DNA of 64,000 bases, taken from Macrobrachium rosenbergii (taxonomy: Eukaryota; Arthropoda; Malacostraca; Decapoda; Palaemonidae). This document shows positions 10,658 to 20,453 of the stretch, in pieces. Every line of letters begins with the position of its first letter. The stretch's first letter is position 1. Below the pieces are notes generated by a model. The model was not told where the DNA came from. It saw only the letters and a list, made by a program, of their open reading frames with translations, and did not search any database. Location: NCBI RefSeq assembly GCF_040412425.1, contig NC_089768.1, forward strand, positions 124,001 to 188,000, written 5' to 3'. The translations under genes and the position numbers were made by a program.

Positions 10658-13600
10658 ATGTCAATACTACAATGGAACTGTAGAGGTCTTAGGACTCAAA
10701 GTGAAGAGCTGAAGGTACTGCTCCATGACCATAGCCCAGGTATTGTGTCTGCAGGAAACTAAGCTTGGAAGCACACAATATAATCCTGGGTTAAATTACA
10801 GCATATATAATTCTCCACCACCAATCAGAGATAGAGCTAAGTGCCGATTTTCGGTTATCAGCGCCTCTGTTAGGTATGTATCGGCCCCAATACCCAATTA
10901 TCGGCGCCGATAAGCGGAAATCAGTGATTTTTTACGCTGAAAATTGCCGGGGACTGCCTGTATGATATTTATTTACTGATCAATCAACTTCCTACTCCTT
11001 TCCTCCTCCTTGGTGATTTTAATGCTCACAACCCCATATGGGGTGGGAACATGACAGATGCCAAGGGTAGGATGTTGGAGGGTATTATTGATGATCATAA
11101 TATCACTATACTCAATAACGGAGCCATGACCTACCATAACATCTACTCTAATGCTTATTCGGCTATCGATCTGAGCTTTTGCTCATCTAGTGTTCACATT
11201 GATTATGAGTGGTCAGTAAATGAATATCCAAATTGGAGTGACCACTACCCAATTCATATAAAAACAGTTAAGAATCAGCCCTCTGAGTCACCTCCCAAAT
11301 GGAAGGCAGAGAAGCAGGCTGGAGGAAATTTAGTGAGTCTGTTCTCATGGACAAGAATGTAAATCATTTCCATCTATCTCAAAGGCATATAATTATTTCA
11401 GTGACACCACCATCAACACTGCAGTTACCTCTATTCCAACAACTAAAGGGAAGCCCTCTAGACCAGCAGTTCTTTGGTGGAACAAAACCTGCAGTAGTAT
11501 GAGAAAGATCACTAGGAAATGCTACAAAAAGTATAAGAGGAGTGGAACTGCCCAAGCCAAAGTTATTTACCCACGTGCTGTGGTCAAGCAAAATAAATAA
11601 TTTAAAAAAGCAAAAAGAGAGTCATGGATGTACTACATTAATGGCACTAGCCCCAAAACACCATCCAGAATGATTTGCAAGAAAATTAAAAAACTAAATC
11701 TCAAGTTTGTCCCTGAACCTCTGCCTACCTAAGATAAATGGTGACCGAATCACCCAACCAGAGAGGGTCGCAGAAAAATTAGGAGAACATTTCTCGAGAA
11801 TATCATGTAGTGAGAACTATTCTCGAGAATTCCAAGACATTAGAAATGCCCATCTTTCTCTTAATTTAAGTGAAAATAATTTTGAACCATATAATGCAAA
11901 ATTTACACTGCAGGAACTCAAAGATGCCTTGCAGAATACCAGACCATCAGCCCCTGCTGAAGATAAAATGCTTTATGAAATGCTGAAACATCTCCCAGAA
12001 AAGTCAAAGAAATTTCTTTTAGATATAATAAATGAAATCTGGGAAACTGGTATTATTCCTAAGAGCTGGAAATTATCACTAATCCTCCCTGTGAAGAAAC
12101 CAAACAAGGATCCTGTTTTAACCAGCAGCTACAGACCAGTAGCTCTCACCAGTTGTGTTTGTAAGCTGATGGAAAAGATGATTAACACCAGACTTGTATG
12201 GCACTTAGAAACAAATAAATTGCTTTCTCCATTCCAGTTTGGCTTTAGGAAAACTAGACCTATTTTAGATCCCTTGCTCAGGCTCTCAAACCAAATACAA
12301 CAAGGTTTTGCTAAACAGAGCCAAACAATAGGAGTTTTGTTTGATTTGGAAAAGGCATATGACACCACATGGCATTATGGTATTATAAAAAAGTTATATA
12401 AGATGGGCATTAAAGGAAAAATCATCAGATTTATAAATTCGATTTTATCAGAAAGATATATAAAGGTAAGAGTGGGGAATCATGTATCACGACCTTTCTT
12501 ACAAGAAGAGGGAGTTCTTCAGGGTAGTGTCCATAGTGTCACTCTCTTTGCTATTGCCGTTAATGGAGTATTAGAAAAGAAATGGAATTATTTTACCTTA
12601 CTCTACTGAAGTAAGATTTATAGGAATGATCTTTGATGAAAAGCTCACTTGGAATAATGTTAAAAAGTTAAAAGTAAAAGTGAAGAGATCACTAAATATT
12701 TGAAAAGTACTGTCTAAGTTCAATTGGGGTGCTGATAAGAAATCGTTGTTAAGGCTTTATAATGCAGTATGTTTACTGTATCTAAGTTAGACTATGGCTG
12801 CCAAGTATACTCATCTGCTTCAAAGACTAAACTTAAGGAATTAGATTCTGTGTATAATATGGGTCTAAGGATCTGCACTGGAGCTTTTAGAACTTCTCCC
12901 ATTGAAAGTATTTATGTAGATTCCCATCAGTTACCACTGTACTTAAGGAGGCACGAGCTAGATGTGAGACACACCATGCGGCTGAAAAGCTCGAAGGAGA
13001 ATCCTTCTTTTGAGATCTTAAAACAGTGTGACTCAAGTCTTTTTGGATCTAGATCTTCAATACCATTTCAAATCCGACAGTTGGGTGAACTGGAGGATGA
13101 AAGCATAAAACATCCTGCTATCCCTCCATGGTTTATTCCAGCAATAGGCGTCTGCATTAAAGAGAGAGAAGAAAGGCCGTCCAGAAGAAGAAGTCAGAAA
13201 CAAGTTTTTGGAGCATGATGAGAGGCATATAAATGACAGGAAAATCTATACTGATGGATTAAAATCAGAAGATTGAGTGGGATGTGCAGTGGTGTGTGAG
13301 GGGAAATCATCTATAAAAAAGTTACCAGACTCCTCATCCATATTCACCGCTGAAGCAACAGCCATAATTGATGCTTTAAATCTTGCATCTGATAAATTTA
13401 AATCCACAGTAATATATAGTGACTCAAGGAGTGTTTTAGAAGCCCTAAAGAAGTTTAATCCTACCCATCCCTCAATTCAAAAGGCTCAGGAATGGCTTTT
13501 TTTACCCTTCTATTTGCCACAAATCAGTAAAATTTTGTTGGATTCCTGGGCACAGTGGTATAGAATGGAACAAACTGGCTGATAGTAAAAAAAAGGATGC

Positions 13601-13993
13601 TGCAAGATGTGATTTCTTAACTACAGTAATAAGGTGCCACATTTGGATATGCGTCCAGTTATTAGAAGATACGTTCATAAGAAATGGCAGCAGAGCTGGA
13701 CTTCCCCCATTTTATCCTCAAATAGGAAGTACAGAAATATTAGAAACAGTATTGGTCTTTGGAGTTCAGGTTTTGATCATAACAGAAGATTCGAGATCAT
13801 CTTAACATGGCTTAGGATTGGCCAAACCCACTCCACCCATAGTTGTATTTTAGAGGGAGCCAGTGCCCCAGTTTATGCTCACTGTGGTGGTCAGCTATCC
13901 ATTGAACACATGCTGGTGCACTGTCCTAGATTTAATCGCCATAGGGCAAAGTGCTTAATAGCGGGGGAAGACTATTTTAGAAATTTTAAATGA
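10658..13993 (+). pseudogene. LINE-A ORF2 polyprotein: APE endonuclease, reverse transcriptase, RNase H
   Basis: The N-terminus reads ILQWNCRGL and CLQETKLG, the hallmark of APE-type endonucleases. After the MITE come GDFNAHNPIWG (about 11020), SAIDLSFCS and SDHYPIHI. The RT frame 11707-12609 shows SYRPVALTS, FGFRK, LFDLEKAYDTTW and an LQGS motif. It then ends, and the palm motif with the catalytic Asp pair is absent: sequence jumps to RFIGMIFDEKLTW. RNase H is visible at 13230-13590 (YTDG, SSIFTAEATAIIDAL, YSDSRSVLEAL). The C-terminal frame 13634-13993 has HCGGQLSIEHMLVHC, a Cys/His cluster common at the end of such ORF2 proteins. Multiple stops, frameshifts and the RT deletion make it dead. 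RNase H after RT places it near the I/Nimb/LOA group; the exact clade needs a phylogeny. Confidence 0.85.
10839..10960. mobile_element. Truncated CAGGCAGTCC-family MITE inside LINE-A endonuclease
   Basis: The block carries repeated CGATAA/TTATCGG-type words (CGGTTATCAGCGCC, TATCGGCGCCGATAAGCGG) and ends GGGGACTGCCTG followed by TA. That right end is identical in the last ten bases to the complete copy at 54149-54414. The left terminus with CAGGCAGTCC is missing, and endonuclease codons between IRDRA and the GDFNAH region are missing too, so the insertion is coupled to a deletion. Confidence 0.65.
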
Positions 13994-14845
13994 TATTGAG
14001 GTAGATAACCATATGGGTTATCTGAGAGAATCAGATCTTTTTATTTAATGAAATATAATTTAGCATATTTATTAAAGATTTGTCATTTATTTCATATAGT
14101 AGGTGTATGTTTTAAATATAAAAGTTTTATATACTATTTTTTATGGTTTTTATCTAATACTCATTTTTTACGTTCATATTTTAACACTGAATTTTCCTAG
14201 TACTGTGCAGTATGTTATCATTCACCTTTTCATTATCAGTCACATTATTAAGTTATATTTCATCTTCATTGCTGCGCTGAATAATCCTGATGGGTTCCGG
14301 CGCTTCGTCTGCAAGACCTAAATTTCATAGTCAATCAATCAATCAGTCAGTCACACTAACGTAATGTTTTCAATAATTATATTATACAATGGAACATAAA
14401 TGGTCTACAGACTGGATTACGTTTGGGAGAAATACAATGATTGCTAAGGGACCATTGATATTCTGTTTACAACATGTCAACAAAACAATATCAACAATAG
14501 GTAAATAATACCTTGGTATCTACATCTTGAGAGGAAGAAGGAAATTTAGGTACTGCTATATATGTACATAACGAAGTATGTTACAACAGAGTACCTGTAA
14601 ACTTTACTGATTTGCAAATATCAAATATTAAAATATAGAATGAAAACCGATATTATGTAATTTATAACTTATACAATCAACCTAATAAAAATTACGACAT
14701 TGATAAACTGAAAGATTTGCTTAATAATGCCAAGGAACCTTCATTAATAATAGGTGATTTTAATTCTAACAACTCAGTATGTGACTATAATTGTTCGAAC
14801 TCAAGTAGAGCAGGAAGTAAAAAGGGATTTTGACAAAGGAAAAAT

Positions 14846-15150
14846 CTATTTCTGAGCTCGGCCCCGTGTCACCCGGTGAAATTCCATACTAACACGAATT
14901 TCTAGGTATAAAAATTGCTAAATATACCAGAGAAAAAAGCTTTCAGGAATGCTGGAGTTACTACCCCCAGATCGAGCGTCTTCTATATTGAAGACGTCAG
15001 TATAACCAAGGGTGAGTGAAAGAATCACAACCACAGAGCCACACTCGATAGACATCCCCATGTCAAAACCCCGGAAGAGCGGGAGCCGTACCAGCTCCCA
15101 CGCTCACCCGCCCACCAAGCGGCGACTCCAGCGCCATCTGAACTCATTCC
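14846..15150. repeat. DIRS-1 left inverted terminal repeat
   Basis: It begins CTATTTCTGAGCTCGGCCCC and is the near-perfect reverse complement of 22878-23185. It contains the imperfect palindrome GTCACCCGGTGA and a second palindromic patch at AGACGTC(14995 region). Confidence 0.9.
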
Positions 15151-15203
15151 AGACTAGCCCCACCCCAGGCTTGGCATGTGCAAGTAGGGGGTAAACCTGC
15201 TCC

Positions 15204-15307
15204 TGGGAGGGTCACCGGGTGACACGGGCCTCCCTCAGAAATAGATTTTCCTTTGTCAAAATCCCTTTTCTGAGCTCGGCCCCGTGTCACCCGGTGAAAT
15301 AGTGACA
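15204..15307. repeat. DIRS-1 internal complementary region
   Basis: The left half is the inverted copy of the element's left end including the extension (TTTTCCTTTGTCAAAATCCC). The right half is a copy of the inverted right end (TCTGAGCTCGGCCCCGTGTC). The two termini thus appear fused head to head here, which is what a DIRS internal complementary region provides as template for completing both ends. Confidence 0.88.
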
Positions 15308-15814
15308 GAGAATCATGCCAAGACTGCAAAGCTATAAAGAAAACAAAAGGTGATTAGAACAAAAACACACGCTATGAAAAATAGATTTAATAACAGGTAA
15401 GTACGGGTGGAACAACACACACCCAACAATATAAAGACACAATGAAGAATATGTAAACTTAAGTCTAAGAGCAATACACAATGACAAAAATACAATACAA
15501 TTAGGGGTGAAATGAAAGACACCCACAACATAATGGTATAAACAGGTAAATACAAACTTAAATCTAAGAACAATGAGATATATACAAAATCAGAAATTGA
15601 GGTACATGAAGCAAAATAAAAACCGCTCCAGTACTTCTATCTTAATCTAAATTCACAGCATATCAAAATCCAATCACCAAGACAAACAATAACCAGGGTA
15701 ATTCTAGCATCGATTATGAGGAGCAAGGCAGTGAGGCATGATTGATCCAGAAAGGCAGGCAGAGAAATAAATGAGGCAGGCGTGCCGGGGGGGAAGGAAA
15801 AGGATTAAGGACAA

Positions 15815-16698
15815 TTAAGGTGGGGGAATGGCACTCCCCACAGCAACTGTAGAAAATTTCAGGGCTTCGAGTGATTTTAAATAGTGGCGTTTAAACACTA
15901 GAGGTGATTTCCATCCCGTATACTTGGTAAGTTCAGCAAAATCCATATTATGAAAATAATTAGTAGAGGTAGCTACCGCACGGATATCATGAACCTTTGG
16001 GACTGAATCCGGGTTGGCTTGTTTAATAATATACAGAATTTGCTGTCTTATAGCGTTCAACGAAAGAGTTCCACCTTTTTCCCTGATAAAAAGAGGACCC
16101 GACTTACACTGTGGAGTTCTTTGTAGATAAGACTTTAAGGTATATAATGGACATAAGGATTGGTCTTGAGGAAGAGGCACCACCTGTCCTGAGGGTCTTC
16201 ATTTTTAGCTAGGAACCTATGATCAGGGGAAAGGAGGACTTCTCCGGACGGGAGGAAATCAACATGATCATCACCTCTAGCGAGAGCCGATAGCTCTGAA
16301 ATTCTGGCACCTGAAGCCAAGCTAATCAGAAACAAGGTTTTCCTTAACAGATCCAGATAAGAGCATTGTGAGTTATCAGTATCAGCGGCTAATTTCAGAA
16401 CATCGTTGAGGAACCAGGTAACAGAATGTGGGCGTGTTACTGGCCTCAAACGGGCGCATGCTCTAGGGATGGAGGAAAAGTATGAATCTGTAAGGTCGAT
16501 TTTGAAACCATACAAAAATACCTTCTTTAAGGCTGATTTAGCTGTAGTAATAGTGGCCGGGGCAAGGCCTTTTTCAAACAATGATCTAAAGAAAGTAACC
16601 GCTAGGTTAGTAGTCATAGTTTGAGCTTCAGATGCCTTCAAAAAGGATGCTAATTTTTTGACTGCTGAATCATACTGTCTGAGAGTAGAATCTCTCAT
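15815..16698 (-). pseudogene. DIRS-1 tyrosine recombinase
   Basis: Two minus-strand frames, 16698-16135 and 16183-15815, form one recombinase of about 290 residues with a frameshift near 16185. The N-terminal part (RDSTLRQYDSAVKKLASFLK) resembles the core-binding domain of phage-integrase-type recombinases. The catalytic domain shows the first Arg in SGARISEL, then HDIRAVATS supplying His and the second Arg, and FKRHYL supplying the Tyr nucleophile. The R-H-R-Y set is therefore complete apart from the frame break. It would join a circular DNA intermediate into the genome without target duplication. It is the last gene before the internal complementary region, its normal place in DIRS elements. 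Confidence 0.9.
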
Positions 16699-16758
16699 CA
16701 GATTCTAGAAACAGTGTGTTGACGGGGTCAATATTTGCTCCCTTTTTTGCAGCAAACT

Positions 16759-18540
16759 TTATAAAGTCCATAAAACCAGGGCATTCTGAATTCTTAAGGA
16801 AGCTGACACAGTCTTGGTTTGTACTACTTGGGTCAGTCTGGGTTTGGGTATCTGATGACACCGCAACTTGAGCTCCTGGAGCAGAGGGAACCAGTTGCTC
16901 TTCGGCCAATAGGGAGCTACCAGAGCTAGTTGGCCCTTGAATGACCTGAGTTTGTGCAGTACTTTCAACATGTTTATTGGGGGAAATAAGTAGATCCTCT
17001 CCCAATTGTTCCAGTCTATGGTCATCGCATCCATGGCAAAGGCCTGGGGGTCCAGGTTGGGAGCCACATAACAGGGAAGCTTGTGATTGCTTTCCATAGC
17101 GAACAGATCCACTTGGAGTCCCGGAACCCGGCGGCAAATCCAATTGAACAATTCCCCGTCCAGAGACCACTCCGTCTCCAACGGAGTAGTCCTGGACAGG
17201 GAGTCCGCCACCACGTTCCGCACTCCCGCTAGGTGGGTGGCTGACAGATGCCAGCCGTGCTTGTTCGCCAGGGAGAAGATAGCTACCATCACCTGGTTTA
17301 CTGCGACCTGATTTGGAGCCGCCCCTGTTGATGCAATGAACTACCACGGCGCTGTCCAACACCAGCCTGATGTGAATCTGGCTGGCGGGCGGAGTTTCTT
17401 GAGAGTTAGAAACACTGCCATAGCTTCCAAGGTGTTTATTTGAAACTGTTGGAACATTGTAGACCATGTCCCTTGAACTTTTGTTTTGGTGAGTACCCTC
17501 CCAGCCGCTTAATGAGCGTCTGTGTGGATTACCAAGGCCGGAGGGGGGAAATTGGAGTGGGACTGACTTGACAGGCCACTGGCTGTGGACCATGGTTGAA
17601 GCCTTGTCTTCAAGATTCGCGGGATTGAAGAGACTCTGTCTCTGAGCCTGACATTGGCTCGTCTCCGCCACACTCTGTTTATATCTTTTAACTTCGCTTT
17701 TAAGAGCAGGTCCGTCACTGAGGCAAACTGAAGGTAGCCGAGAATTCTCTCTTGAGACCAGCGGGATGCTGCTTTGTCCTTCAAAAATTTTCTGGTAGCG
17801 GCAGCTATTTCCTTCCGCTTGGACGGCGGAAGGGATAGCCTGTACGAGGACAGGTCCCACTGGAGACCCAGCCACTGAAACCGGGACTCCGGGGACAGGC
17901 GGGACTTCTCCCTGTTCAACTGGAAGCCTAACGACTCCAGGAACTTGATCACTATGGCTGTAGCCTTCCAGCACTCCTGTACTGTTGGAGCCCAGATTAT
18001 CCAATCGTCCAGGTAAGCCGCCAGGGAGATCCCTCGGGACCGTAGTTGCTGAACGACTGTTTCCGCCAGTTTCGTAAAAATCCTGGGGGCTATATTGAGT
18101 CCGAAAGGCATGACCCTGAAGGAGTAGGCTTGTTTCCCGGGTCTGAAACCCAGGAAGGGAGAGAAGCTCCGCGCAACCGGGACGTGATAGTAAGCGTCTG
18201 AAAGATCGATAGAGGTGGTGACGGCTCCTCGCGGCAGTAGAGTCCGTACTTGAGCCACCGTAAGCATGCGAAACTTGTCGCATCTTATGTAGCGATTTAG
18301 ACGCGACAGATCTAGAATCACTCTTTGCTGATCAGAATCTATCTTTGGAACGGTGAACAACCTGCCTTGAAATTTGAGGTGCCTTACTTCCTTTATTGCT
18401 CTCTTGTTGAGAAGCTCCATCACAAAATCCTGTAGGGCTTTGGAGGGGGTTGGTAAAATCTGGTCTGGGGAGGGGATCCTGATCAGCTCCAACCCAGACC
18501 CTTGGACACAATGCTGTGTGCCCAAGGACTGAAGGACCAC
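16759..18540 (-). pseudogene. DIRS-1 reverse transcriptase-RNase H
   Basis: The RT frame 18540-17509 has FTVPKIDS, RVILDLSRLN, TTSIDLSDAYYHV, MPFGLNIAPRIF and the catalytic AYLDDWIIW, giving an intact Asp pair. The RNase H start VIHTDA is followed by a stop at 17509-17511 that a single missing base explains. The sequence continues through a second frame near 17400-17300 (VLDSAVVVHCINRGGSKSG) and a third from 17292 to 16759 (HLSATHLAGVRNVVADSLSR, then PGLQVDLFA and APYWPKSNW). These are typical DIRS RNase H and connection-domain segments. At least three frame breaks prevent expression of a full product. A longer open frame in another phase over 16670-18283 is mostly a shadow. Confidence 0.9.
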
Positions 18541-18610
18541 TGGTCTCTGAACCAGTAAAGGCGACCACCTACCTGACTGGTCTCAGTGGGAGGAAGTGGG
18601 TTTGTTTCCT

Positions 18611-20453
18611 CTACCACGGCCTGATTTTCCCTGGGGGGCCGATCCAGCTTTGCCTCTGTATGGGGCTCGACCTCTGCCCCCTTGCGCATCTATTAAGGCC
18701 GTGAAAGACCCCACGGCCCTCATAGGTGGGATTGTACGCCGGAGAGGAGACGTGCGATGGTGCAGCAAGGGATTGGGCTGGTTGAACCAGCATGTACTGT
18801 TGGGGTTGAGCCTTGGAGGTGGAGGGTTGGCCCACCGCCAAGACTGGGACAGCCTGAACCACTGTTTGGTGTTGAGGCCTCCTGAAACGTTTCCCAGACT
18901 TACCCTGGGAGCTGCCAGATTCGGGGGTCTTCTGTTTGAAGGCGGAGATACCCCAACGGGAGCGTAGGCTTTGGTTGGCCCTGGTAGCCTCGCTCAGGGC
19001 ACTGGACTTCGTCCTCTGGGAAGAGATTAACCCCCAGATGGAACTCTTCATGAGCTTTTTAGGCTCATGACGAATGGTGGCATCTGCGAAGATGAATTTG
19101 CGGCACTCCAACTTTGCCACCATGAAGTCATACAGGTCTGACTGAAACCCTGCTAACAGGGATTTAGCCAGAACCTGAAACAGAGGCTCCTCTGCACAGG
19201 AGACGGCGACCGCTTCTGTCAAGCACAAGGAGTTCAAGGACCGGCTTAGCCTACACCGTGCCTCAAACTCCACCTTCAGGAGAGCTTCGGGAGTTTAGGA
19301 AGCTGTTCGCTGAAATTGGGAGGACGCACAGAAAGCGTCCAATTTACCCACTGTAAATGTGGACGGGGCGTCCTTCCAGAACTCCTCACCTCCCGGGAAT
19401 ACCAGGGATGTGGAGTCCGTCTCCCTCAGCTGAGGTAAGGGTTTGCCATCGAAGCAAGCCTGAGCCGTTGCCAAAGCAACTTTGTTCAGGCAGGGAGTGG
19501 GCAACTTATCACCTAGAGAAAACATGGTGTAGTTGCCCTTGAAGGGAGTCAATTTTGTGTTCTCTGCCTGCCACTCTGTAAGAGTGCGCAACAGAGCAGA
19601 CTGGGCATGGTCCCTAGGGAAGATCACCGTCTCCTTAGGGACCTTGTCTGAGCGTATCCAGGCTTCCTCTGTCAGCCTAGGGGGGCAAGAGATCAGGAGG
19701 GAAGAACTCCAATTCCTCCAGACGCCTCGTGCCCAGACCCTTGATGGTCAAAGTGTCTTTGTGACGAATGGCACGAAGAGCAAAACGCCATGGGTTCCCT
19801 ACATCGAAAGGAGGGAGGTCAGCGGTGTCAGGGATCTCGTACTGCGGAGCGGCTCCGCCAGAGCGAGCCATATCCGCCAGCAGAGTCTCCTGACTGTGAA
19901 GTCTTTCCGTAATTTTGGAAAGCTTCGCCTCCATCTCCGAAGAGATGCGTTCCAGCAACATCCCTGCAAATGCCTCAGGGTCAAAGGCAGGCTGGCGAGG
20001 AGGGCTGGGTTTGGACGCCCTCTTACTCGCTCCTTTGCCCGAGGTGCTTGGTTTGCTCCCGGAGGCCACAGGTTCCGCAACCTTGGCCTTCGACGGGGGA
20101 AGGGAGATGCCTTACGGGAAGACGAGGACTTATAGCCCTTCGCCTTCCACAACGTCTTCAATTTCAACTTGGGGACAGCAGATGGAGCCCTGTCCCCAAG
20201 ATGGAAGACTTAGTGAATCCTGAAAAGGAAGACACAGAGGAAGATGGGGAATCAAAGGGGCCCGCCCCGCTGCCTCACTTACCTCGCTACCTACCCCTTG
20301 GTCCGGCTCCGTATTCATCGGCTCCAGGTCCAAGTCTAAGGCGGCGACGTCTTCAGAAACCTCCGCGTACAGGTCCTCTTGAGGTGGCTGGGTCGCGGCC
20401 CGGATCTGCTCAATGATGGGGTGCGGCCACATCAGCTGGTACAGCCGCAGCAA
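18611..20453 (-). pseudogene. DIRS-1 gag-like ORF
   Basis: Minus-strand frames 20453-20130, 20069-19677, 19627-19295 and 19273-18611 together give a gag-like protein upstream of RT, interrupted by frame breaks near 20110, 19650 and 19285. The first part is acidic (EVSEDVAALDLDLEPMN). It is followed by a Ser/Lys-rich patch and a predicted helical segment (MLLERISSEMEAKLSKITER). The C-terminal part has the helix-rich RCRLSRSLNSLCLTEAVAVS region and ends in a Gln/Pro/Arg-rich tail. I see no zinc knuckle, as is common in DIRS gag proteins. Assignment rests mainly on position and composition. Confidence 0.75.

Larger units (their letters stand above)
10495..14354 (+). mobile_element. LINE-A body (ORF1 end, ORF2, 3' tail)
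   Basis: The segment starts with the end of ORF1 (Lys/Ser-rich, stop at 10650-10652). ORF2 begins five bases later at ATG 10658, a tight ORF1-ORF2 spacing. The 3'UTR runs from 13994 and ends in a TCAA/TCAG short tandem repeat (14331-14354) instead of poly(A), typical for RNase H-encoding I-like, Nimb and related clades. It is 5'-rearranged with LINE-B fragments and carries a MITE in the endonuclease. Confidence 0.75.

Noticed and set aside
16670..18283. 537-codon open frame on the minus strand
   Set aside because: It is the longest open frame in the window, but only short patches match DIRS RNase H. Family motifs such as YLDD and VADSLSR lie in the other minus frames over the same DNA, so this is mainly a shadow bridged by frameshifts.
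19533..20135. 200-codon + strand frame
   Set aside because: It overlaps the DIRS-1 gag on the opposite strand and has no recognisable motif; treated as a shadow.
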